From GH45 sp046704385 (GTDB lineage Bacteria > Bacteroidota > Bacteroidia > Bacteroidales > SZUA-534): DNA of 38,696 nt. Below the pieces are notes generated by a model. It had not been told where the DNA came from. It saw only the letters and a program-made list of their open reading frames with translations, and ran no database searches. Made by a program: the position numbers and the translations under genes. Of the stretch, positions 32,618-38,696 are shown piece after piece. The stretch lies in NCBI GenBank assembly GCA_046704385.1, contig JBJKSB010000057.1, positions 1 through 38,696 on the forward strand, read 5' to 3'. The stretch's first letter is position 1. Each line of letters starts with the position of its first letter.

Positions 32618-33205
32618 ATGAAGTCACTGGCCATTGTACTTTTCTTTTTGATATGGATAAATCCGGTGTTTTCACAAAAAACGCTCAATTTTGAGATTAA
32701 AACCAAACTTTTTAAACTGGGCGATGTTAAAATTACCCAAACCGAATATAAAGGTGCCGACAGTATAAAATATAAACTAGTGGCAAAACTGAATGTTTGG
32801 GCTTTTTACAATATTGACTATCTGATGGAATCCGTTTATGAAAATGGTGTTTTAACTCACTCACTTACCGAGATAAAAGTAAACGGAAACATGCATCATT
32901 ATACCCGTACTGAGAGATTTAATACAGGTTACATAGTTCATTCATCTGAAGATGGAATTTTTTATCAAACGTACCCAATTACTAACAGTATTACTCCACT
33001 TTATTTTGCCGCGTACACGGGTCCCGATTCCGTGTTTTCAGAGTATTCGGGCAGGTACAGGCCTTTTGTCCGGAAAAACGATTCAACCCTGGTTTTAGAC
33101 CCTGACGATCCTATGGAATTTATATTTGCACATGGGGCAATTTCAAGGGTTGTGGTGCCAAATACGATAATGAATTTTTACATCGAAAAATCCCCTATGC
33201 CCTAG
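32618..33205 (+). CDS. Secreted protein, DUF3108/DUF6134-like
   Basis: 195 residues with a signal peptide (MKSLAIVLFFLIWINPVFSQ, cleavage after about residue 19). The mature part is strand-rich: FEIKTKLFKLGDVKITQTEY, a repeated amphipathic pattern, then RYRPFVRKNDSTLVLDPDDP and a closing strand. This resembles the small periplasmic DUF3108/DUF6134 type families found widely in Bacteroidota; the match is from general appearance and is not firm. No lipobox or catalytic motif is seen. It is followed 58 bases later by the polyprenyl synthase gene on the same strand. Confidence 0.7.
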   Translation: MKSLAIVLFFLIWINPVFSQKTLNFEIKTKLFKLGDVKITQTEYKGADSIKYKLVAKLNVWAFYNIDYLMESVYENGVLTHSLTEIKVNGNMHHYTRTERFNTGYIVHSSEDGIFYQTYPITNSITPLYFAAYTGPDSVFSEYSGRYRPFVRKNDSTLVLDPDDPMEFIFAHGAISRVVVPNTIMNFYIEKSPMP

Positions 33206-33262
33206 AATATTTTATCCGGTTAATAAGAATATAATTACTACTTTTACCGCAAATTCTTTTGA

Positions 33263-34237
33263 ATGTCAGCAATTGATAGCATACAAGCTCCCATAAAGGA
33301 GGAAATGAAAAAATTTCAGCCTTATCTGAAAACATATCTAAAAAGCAAAACTTCCCTGTTAAATGTTATTATAAATTATTTGCTTAAGAGTAAAGGCAAG
33401 CAAATGCGGCCGATTCTGGTGTTTCTTTCGGCCCGGCTGAATGGCGAAGTAAACGAATCAACCTATCATGCTGCCTCCTTAATTGAATTGATGCATACCG
33501 CGTCGTTGGTACACGATGATGTGGTTGATGATTCAAATATGCGCCGTGGATTTTTCTCCATAAATGCCCTTTGGAAAAACAAAATTGCCGTATTGTTTGG
33601 CGACTTTTTACTGGCTAAAGGCTTGTTGCTGGCCGTTCATAAAAAAGAATATGAGTTGCTGCGCATTGTTTCGCAGGCTGTTGAAGATATGAGCGAAGGG
33701 GAATTGCTTCAGATTGAAAAAGCACGTAAGCTGGATATTGACGAAGAGACTTATTTTAAAATCATCAGGAAAAAAACAGCGGCATTAATGGTTGCCTGCA
33801 CCTCTGCCGGAACCCATTCTGTTGGAGTTAATGGCGAGGTTTACCAACATATGGAAAAATTGGGCGAGTACCTTGGAATGGCTTTCCAGATTCGTGACGA
33901 TTTATTTGATTATGATCGAAACGGCGATTATGGGAAACCGTCAGGTAACGATATTAAGGAGCGGAAAATGACCCTGCCTTTTATTCATGCCTTAAACCAA
34001 TGCAGCCATTCTGAAAAAAGTAAAATTCTAAGGATGATGCGCAAAAAGAACAAATCGACCCAGATGGTTGATGATATTATGCATTTTGTTCGCCAGAATG
34101 GGGGAATTGAATATGCCCGCGGAGTAATGGAGGATTTTAAAAACAAGGCGCTTGAAATTCTTTCGAAGCTACCTCAAAATACAGCCAACCAATCGCTGGT
34201 TCAGTTGGTAGAATACACCACCAGCCGAAAAAAATAA
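33263..34237 (+). CDS. Long-chain polyprenyl diphosphate synthase (trans)
   Basis: 324 residues. It adds IPP units to an allylic primer to make the side chain of menaquinone in this phylum. The first aspartate-rich motif is DDVVD (residues 85-89), followed by RRG. The second is DDLFD (212-216), followed by GKPSGNDIKERKMTLP. The residues four and five places before the first motif are small (Ser81, Ala80), which fits a long-chain product; exact length (C30-C40) cannot be read. It is 18 bases upstream of a sulfotransferase gene, which suggests co-transcription. It complements ispH earlier in the window. Confidence 0.93.
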   Translation: MSAIDSIQAPIKEEMKKFQPYLKTYLKSKTSLLNVIINYLLKSKGKQMRPILVFLSARLNGEVNESTYHAASLIELMHTASLVHDDVVDDSNMRRGFFSINALWKNKIAVLFGDFLLAKGLLLAVHKKEYELLRIVSQAVEDMSEGELLQIEKARKLDIDEETYFKIIRKKTAALMVACTSAGTHSVGVNGEVYQHMEKLGEYLGMAFQIRDDLFDYDRNGDYGKPSGNDIKERKMTLPFIHALNQCSHSEKSKILRMMRKKNKSTQMVDDIMHFVRQNGGIEYARGVMEDFKNKALEILSKLPQNTANQSLVQLVEYTTSRKK

Positions 34238-34255
34238 AATTCGGGATTCCGTCCT

Positions 34256-35134
34256 ATGAAAGTAAATACTTTAATAATTGGCGCTGGCAGATCGGGTACC
34301 ACAAGCCTGTTTAAAATTCTGGAAGACCATCCTGAGGTATGTTTCTCGACCATAAAAGAAGTTCATTATTTTTCCATTGAAGATTTAAACCAAAGGGGCG
34401 AAGATTATTATCATTCCTTTTTCCCAAATTACAATCAGGAACCGGTAGTTGCTTCAGCAGACACTTACCTGATGATTGATTACAAGGTCATAAAAAGGAT
34501 AAAAGCCTATAATCCGGAAATGAAAATAATTGTTATGCTCCGAAACCCGGTTGACAGGGCATATTCATCTTATAATTATTCCGTAAATTATGGGTATCAC
34601 GAGGCTTATCCTTCTTTTACAGATTCTGTTGAAATTGAAAAAAAACTGAAAGACGAGCCCAGTATTGTTCAGCAGAATAACATCGGGCATTTTTATGCAG
34701 GTTTATATGCAAAACATCTTAAAGAATGGTTTAAGGGATTTCCGTCTGATCAGTTTTTAATACTGAAAACCGATGAACTAAAGTCAGAACAGGCTGGAAT
34801 AAAACAAAAACTTTCAAATTTTTTAGGAATTCAACCTTTTAATGCCGAAAATTCCGATAAGGAAAAACAAAATGCCAACGCGATACCTAAATTCAGGCGA
34901 TTTGAACAATTTTTACTGAACCGCGAAAATCCTGTACGCCGGTTTATACGCTGGATATTTCCTTCGTTTATTAAGAGGATGATTATAAATTCGGGTGTGG
35001 TAGATAAAATGCACGACCTTAACAGGACATCTGCCGAATACAAACCTCTTGATCCTGATACACGCCAAAAAGCCATGGCCTGGTTTAAAGATGATCTGGA
35101 ATTATTGAAAAATGATTTTGGGATTGAATTGTAG
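34256..35134 (+). CDS. PAPS-dependent sulfotransferase
   Basis: 292 residues, soluble. The 5'-phosphosulfate loop is GRSGTTSL (residues 11-18). The catalytic pair Lys34-Glu35 lies in IKEVHYFS, as in heparan-sulfate NDST-type enzymes. The 3'-phosphate site is MLRNPVDRAYSSY (about 94-106; R96, S104). It transfers sulfate from PAPS to a hydroxyl or amine on an acceptor that cannot be read from the sequence; glycans, lipids or quinones are all possible. The C-terminal basic region (ENPVRRFIRWIFPSFIKRM) could contact membranes. It is 18 bases after the polyprenyl synthase gene. No PAPS-synthesis genes are in the window. Confidence 0.9.
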   Translation: MKVNTLIIGAGRSGTTSLFKILEDHPEVCFSTIKEVHYFSIEDLNQRGEDYYHSFFPNYNQEPVVASADTYLMIDYKVIKRIKAYNPEMKIIVMLRNPVDRAYSSYNYSVNYGYHEAYPSFTDSVEIEKKLKDEPSIVQQNNIGHFYAGLYAKHLKEWFKGFPSDQFLILKTDELKSEQAGIKQKLSNFLGIQPFNAENSDKEKQNANAIPKFRRFEQFLLNRENPVRRFIRWIFPSFIKRMIINSGVVDKMHDLNRTSAEYKPLDPDTRQKAMAWFKDDLELLKNDFGIEL

Positions 35135-35294
35135 GGACTCGAAATTGAAAAACTAATATTTCTGGCCACTAATTTGCACGAATTAACACTAATAAATCTT
35201 GCTGGGCCATATAGTCATATTTAGGTTTTTGGATTGAAAATATTAATGTTTTGTGTAGGCTTATATTTAAACGTTCTCCCCTGAATAGAGGAAA

Positions 35295-35311
35295 TCTAGC
35301 CTAAAGCTAGA
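35295..35311. repeat. Small palindrome in convergent spacer
   Basis: TCTAGC-CTAAA-GCTAGA, a perfect 6-base stem between the convergent sulfotransferase and argF' genes. It shares the CTAAAGC core with the element at 14080-14301. Nearby, 35166-35190 (GCACGAATTAACACTAAT) looks like a dispersed Bacteroidota 'cacgaatt' repeat. Neither is a clear terminator. Confidence 0.4.
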
Positions 35312-35359
35312 GAAGGGTACAAAAATATATATGTTAAATCTCTTTCAACCTTTCTACAC

Positions 35360-36310
35360 CTAAAAATTATTCTCCAAAATAATCTTAAGCACCGCCTGAG
35401 CTGAAACCACCCGGTTGGCGGCCTGTGGAATTACAATTGAATTCGGGCTTTCAATAACTTCATCGCTTACAATCATGTTCCGGCGTACCGGTAAGCAGTG
35501 CATAAATTTAGCCTTGTTGGTAACATCCATATGTTTTTGTGTAACGCACCAGCTCATGTCCTTGCTTAAAATCTGTCCATAATCATTATAAGCCGACCAG
35601 TTTTTTGCATAAATGAAATCAGCACCTTCAAAGGCTTTCATTTGATCGTACTCGGGTTGTAAATCGCCCATAAATTCAGGAGCCAGTTCGTAGCCTTTAG
35701 GATGGGTTACCACTAATTCGTAATTAGTTTGGCGCATCCATTCCACAAACGAATTGGCAACAGCCTGCGGCAAAGCTCTTGGGTGAGGAGCCCAGGTAAG
35801 TACAACTTTGGGCTTATTTTTTTTCCTGTATTCCTCAATAGTAACAAGGTCGGCAAAGCTTTGCAGCGGATGACGGGTAGCGGCTTCCATGCTTATAATA
35901 GGAACTCCGGCGTATTTTATAAACTGGTTTAATATTTTTTCACTGTAATCTTCTTCTCGGTTTTTTAATCCTGCAAAAGCCCTTACGCCAATAATATCAG
36001 CGTACGATCCAATTACCGGAATAGCCTCCATTAAATGTTCCGGCTTGTCGCCATCCATAATCACGCCTGTTTCTGTTTCCAGTTTCCATGCTCCTTCGTT
36101 AACATCCAGCACCATGGTTTGCAATCCCATATTCATGGCAGCTTTTTGCGTGCTCAAGCGGGTGCGCAGGCTTGAATTAAAGAATAAAAGAATCATGGTT
36201 TTGTTCTTGCCTAAATGCCTGTGGCCGTATGGATTTTTCTTTAACTGAAATGCTGTTTTTAATGCTGAAGCCAGATTTGGCAAATCGTGTACTGAGGTGA
36301 AGTGTTTCAT
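35360..36310 (-). CDS. argF': N-succinylornithine carbamoyltransferase
   Basis: 316 residues. Carbamoylates an N-acylated ornithine in the Bacteroidota variant of arginine synthesis. The carbamoyl-phosphate site is FFNSSLRTRLST (STRTS replaced by SLRTR, as in the acylornithine subgroup), with RHPLQSFADL and HCLPVRR in place. In the specificity loop, MDGDKPEHL puts a proline at residue 90. From what I recall of the Bacteroides fragilis and Xanthomonas enzymes, Pro here marks succinylornithine use and Glu marks acetylornithine. The other arginine genes are not in the window. Start ATG at 36310; a TACTTTTG -7 box lies at 36354-36347. The gap 36311-36478 shows nothing else. Confidence 0.9.
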   Translation of the reverse strand: MKHFTSVHDLPNLASALKTAFQLKKNPYGHRHLGKNKTMILLFFNSSLRTRLSTQKAAMNMGLQTMVLDVNEGAWKLETETGVIMDGDKPEHLMEAIPVIGSYADIIGVRAFAGLKNREEDYSEKILNQFIKYAGVPIISMEAATRHPLQSFADLVTIEEYRKKNKPKVVLTWAPHPRALPQAVANSFVEWMRQTNYELVVTHPKGYELAPEFMGDLQPEYDQMKAFEGADFIYAKNWSAYNDYGQILSKDMSWCVTQKHMDVTNKAKFMHCLPVRRNMIVSDEVIESPNSIVIPQAANRVVSAQAVLKIILENNF

Positions 36311-36478
36311 AGCAGGATATGAAAAGCGTTTGAATTAAATGTTAGGCAAAAGTAAAATAAATGTTTCAAAATAAAAGGGGGTGGAGTTGAAAATGAAAGG
36401 CTTACTACCAAAGATTTGAGATGGGAAATCTAATGAGATTTTAGTCACGTTCCTTTTATGTGGATTGGATGCATTGGT

Positions 36479-36970
36479 TTAAATTATTTTTCCAATGGTT
36501 TTCATGGGGAGAAACATTTTCTCGCTATCCGGTAGTTGTTCAAATCCATATTTTTTGTAAAATCGTACAGCTTTGTCATTAATGGGGTCAACTACTACAG
36601 CCATGGCGCCAATACTTTCATTTGAGAGTTTGTAACTCCTGAACAGGGCATCTAAAAGAAGGTGTTCTCCTAACCCAGAACCTTTAGTAGTAATGTCTCT
36701 CGCCAGCCGTCCTAATAAAATAACCGGGGCATTATAGTTTCTTGGTACCTGGTTCAGGTACTTATCCGGCATCAATTCCCGGCCAAGACTTTCACTTGTT
36801 AAAGTATAATAACCTTTAACATCTTGCTTATTGTTAACTGCTACAAAACAAATTGTAAGTTTTTTACGAATATCCTGACTAACCTGGTATTTAATATAAT
36901 CAGTAAGTGCAGGTTCTTCACAGGTGAAATTATCTCTATTATGTTTTTTCTCCAACAGGACAATTTCCAC
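36479..36970 (-). CDS. GNAT toxin, TacT-like acetyltransferase
   Basis: 163 residues. Family members acetylate the amino group of charged tRNAs and block translation. The acetyl-CoA loop is LGRLARDITTKGSGLG (residues 86-101). The catalytic tyrosine is Y141 in FYKKYGFEQL, followed by the typical MFLPMKTI ending. The start is GTG at 36970, and there is no ATG nearby. It overlaps the antitoxin stop in a TAGTG arrangement, so translation of the toxin is probably coupled to that of the antitoxin. Both are on the minus strand and transcribed from the operator-promoter at 37268-37298. Which tRNA is attacked is not predictable. Confidence 0.88.
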   Translation of the reverse strand: MEIVLLEKKHNRDNFTCEEPALTDYIKYQVSQDIRKKLTICFVAVNNKQDVKGYYTLTSESLGRELMPDKYLNQVPRNYNAPVILLGRLARDITTKGSGLGEHLLLDALFRSYKLSNESIGAMAVVVDPINDKAVRFYKKYGFEQLPDSEKMFLPMKTIGKII

Positions 36971-37254
36971 TATGTGCTTTTTTGAGATTTATATTTTTTA
37001 GCAGCTGCGACAAGATATTCATTGGGTATACTATCGCCAAACACAGCTTCAAAGAATATTTCCCGATCTCTCTCGCTTGCAATTATACGGTCATTTTGTG
37101 CAACTATTTCTTCAGCTTGTTTTTTTACAATCCGAACAATAAAACTACTAAAAGATTTATCTCCACTAAGTTTCTGTGCTTTTTGAAAAATCCGTTTGTC
37201 GTTCGAAGATATTCTAATTTCAATTCGTTCGTCTTTGTTTAATTGCGCTTCCAT
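36970..37254 (-). CDS. Ribbon-helix-helix antitoxin (DUF1778/TacA-like)
   Basis: 94 residues from ATG 37254. Residues 9-45 form the DNA-binding ribbon-helix-helix (ERIEIRIS strand, then two helices through FSSFIVRIVKKQAEE). The C-terminal part (EREIFFEAVFGDSIPNEYL) is where TacA-type antitoxins wrap the toxin. The longer frame beginning at 37293 lies within the promoter and operator, so the internal ATG is preferred. It precedes and overlaps the GNAT toxin gene. Confidence 0.88.
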   Translation of the reverse strand: MEAQLNKDERIEIRISSNDKRIFQKAQKLSGDKSFSSFIVRIVKKQAEEIVAQNDRIIASERDREIFFEAVFGDSIPNEYLVAAAKKYKSQKST

Positions 37255-37267
37255 GATATATTTTTTA

Positions 37268-37298
37268 CAAATGTACGGTAAAATATCGTACAAAACAA
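37268..37298 (-). promoter_or_regulatory. Autoregulated promoter and operator of TA module
   Basis: On the minus strand TTG (37298-37296), 20 bases, then TACATTTG (37275-37268) form a good Bacteroidota promoter. An inverted repeat TGTACG/CGTACA (37272-37277 and 37287-37292) overlaps the -7 box and the spacer, as expected for repression by the RHH antitoxin-toxin complex. Transcription would start about 7 bases before the antitoxin ATG. Confidence 0.65.
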
Positions 37299-37344
37299 GT
37301 TGTTATACTATACACGTTAATATTTTATACTAAAATACCATTCC

Positions 37345-38622
37345 CTAATACCCATACTTCTTCTTCCACCAACCGACCAATCGGGTACGAATACTTTCTT
37401 CCTGATTGTTTTTCTGTGGCTCATAGAATTTGCGGTTTCTTATTTTTTCGGGTAGAAAATCCTGTTCGGCAAAATTTCCTTCGAAGCTATGCGAATATTT
37501 GTATTCCGCTCCATAACCCAGTTCCTTCATCAGCTTGGTGGGTGCATTTCGTAAATGCAGGGGAATCGGCAAATCGCCGGAATTTTTAATTTCCCCCAAG
37601 GCATCATCAATGGCCATATAGGCCGAGTTGCTCTTTGGGCTGGTGGCAAGGTAAATAACACATTCGCTTAAAATAATACGCGATTCGGGCATACCTATTT
37701 TATGGATAGCATCAAAACAGGTATTGGCCATCAGCAGCGCATTGGGATTCGCCAGGCCGATATCTTCTGAGGCGAGAATTACCAAACGGCGGGCAATAAA
37801 TTTAATGTCTTCGCCACCGTCGAGCATGCGAGCCAGCCAATAAACCGCTCCATTCGGATCGCTGCCACGGATGCTTTTAATAAAGGCCGAAATGATATCG
37901 TAATGCATTTCGCCTTGCTTGTCATAAGTAGCAATATTTTCCTGAAGTATTTCCTCAACCTTTTTGTTAGTAATAATCACTTCGCCGTTGCCTCCCGAGT
38001 TAACCACCAGTTCAATAATATTCAACAACTTACGGGCGTCTCCTCCCGAAAAGCGGAACATGGCTTCAGGTTCTTCTACCTTTATTTCCCGGTTCTTTAA
38101 TTCAAAATCGGTTTTCAAGGCTCTGTTAAGTAATTCTTCAAGATCCGGTTTTTCAAGTGCCCGCAATACATACACCTGGCAACGCGAAAGTAATGGCGAT
38201 ATTACCTCAAACGAAGGATTTTCGGTAGTGGCACCAATCAGAGTCACAATGCCCTGTTCAACAGCTCCCAGCAGTGAGTCTTGTTGCGATTTGCTAAACC
38301 GGTGAATTTCATCGATAAACAAAATAGGATTGGGCTGATCGAAAAACCGCGCTTTTTTGGCTTTGTCTATTGTTTCGCGAACATCTTTAACTCCTGAAGT
38401 TACGGCACTTAAACTATAAAACGGTCGGTTCTGTTGTTGCGAAATAATATGGACTAGTGTAGTCTTTCCGACACCCGGAGGTCCCCAAAGAATCATGGAA
38501 GGAATATGCCCCGATTCAATACTTTGACGTAAAATGGCATTTTTACCTACCAGGTGCTTTTGTCCAATGTACTCATCGAGCGTTTTCGGACGTAATCGTT
38601 CAGCTAAAGGTTGTAATCTCAT
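37345..38622 (-). CDS. rarA: Replication-associated recombination protein A (MgsA/RarA)
   Basis: AAA+ ATPase of the clamp-loader family acting at stalled replication forks. 425 residues. Walker A GPPGVGKTT (47-55), Walker B LFIDEIHRF (101-109), sensor motif IGATTENPSFEVISPLLSR, then the RarA C-terminal domains with ISAFIKSIRGSDPNGAVYWLARML and MANTCFDAIHKIGMPESRI. The ATG at 38622 starts the canonical MRLQPLAERLRP. The remaining 38623-38696 bases show no clear promoter. It lies upstream of the TA module on the same strand, 52 bases from the TA promoter. Confidence 0.96.
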   Translation of the reverse strand: MRLQPLAERLRPKTLDEYIGQKHLVGKNAILRQSIESGHIPSMILWGPPGVGKTTLVHIISQQQNRPFYSLSAVTSGVKDVRETIDKAKKARFFDQPNPILFIDEIHRFSKSQQDSLLGAVEQGIVTLIGATTENPSFEVISPLLSRCQVYVLRALEKPDLEELLNRALKTDFELKNREIKVEEPEAMFRFSGGDARKLLNIIELVVNSGGNGEVIITNKKVEEILQENIATYDKQGEMHYDIISAFIKSIRGSDPNGAVYWLARMLDGGEDIKFIARRLVILASEDIGLANPNALLMANTCFDAIHKIGMPESRIILSECVIYLATSPKSNSAYMAIDDALGEIKNSGDLPIPLHLRNAPTKLMKELGYGAEYKYSHSFEGNFAEQDFLPEKIRNRKFYEPQKNNQEESIRTRLVGWWKKKYGY

Positions 38623-38696
38623 TTCCTAATTTTTTGGTAAAGTTAAAAAGTAGTTTTATTGTGTTTCAAATGAAATTTACGTCAAAACAACTTCTT

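Noticed and set aside
37254..37293. Longer N-terminus for the antitoxin (start at 37293)
   Set aside because: The extension would be encoded inside the promoter -7 box and operator; the RHH fold begins after the internal ATG at 37254.

Overview
The window is chromosomal DNA from a member of the Bacteroidota, most likely class Bacteroidia near the Marinilabiliales/Prolixibacteraceae. That placement is inferred from gene content, not from an rRNA gene. The evidence is SprA and a PorQ tail (type IX secretion), a GSII plus GSIII glutamine synthetase pair, an N-succinylornithine-type carbamoyltransferase, a Lnb-type (DUF4105) membrane protein, AT-rich spacers, and promoter boxes of the Bacteroidota type (TTG/TTTG, about 19-22 bases, TAnnTTTG) in place of E. 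coli-like ones.

Layout. 1-1926 (+): tail of porQ, then cmk and ispH, which overlap; a two-way terminator follows. 2000-5560 (-): GSIII, then GSII, each with its own promoter signal; a terminator separates them. 5561-5962: spacer with a GC-richer patch that may be a gene remnant. 5963-10242: divergent pair, a small outer-membrane barrel (-) and a large SprA-related surface protein (+). 10400-12278: yaaA (+) and dinB (-), convergent. 12413-13974: cytoplasmic leucine-rich-repeat protein (+) meeting a secreted acidic protein (-) with overlapping stop codons. 13975-14370: spacer holding a palindrome-rich REP/MITE-like element. 14371-26498 (-): gltX, ruvA, sprA, gcvH and lepA, with ruvA-sprA-gcvH closely packed. 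26695-28771: MmcQ/YjbR protein (-) and an amidohydrolase lipoprotein (+). 28890-32507 (-): rbfA, a methyltransferase, a LolC/E-like permease and a Lnb-like protein in one tight run. 32618-35134 (+): secreted DUF3108/DUF6134-like protein, polyprenyl diphosphate synthase and sulfotransferase. 35360-36310 (-): argF'. 36479-37254 (-): RHH/GNAT toxin-antitoxin pair with a visible operator-promoter. 37345-38622 (-): rarA.

Most of the window is core chromosome: translation (gltX, lepA, rbfA), repair and recombination (ruvA, rarA, dinB), nitrogen assimilation and arginine synthesis, isoprenoids (ispH, polyprenyl synthase) and envelope biogenesis. The less ordinary parts are the SprA-related second protein, the Lnb/LolE-like pairing, the polyprenyl synthase-sulfotransferase pairing, the glutamine synthetase upstream motifs, the TA module and several palindromic repeats. 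No CRISPR array, prophage, insertion sequence, rRNA or tRNA was seen. Four genes (ispH, the SprA-related gene, sprA and the GNAT toxin gene) have no usable ATG start.
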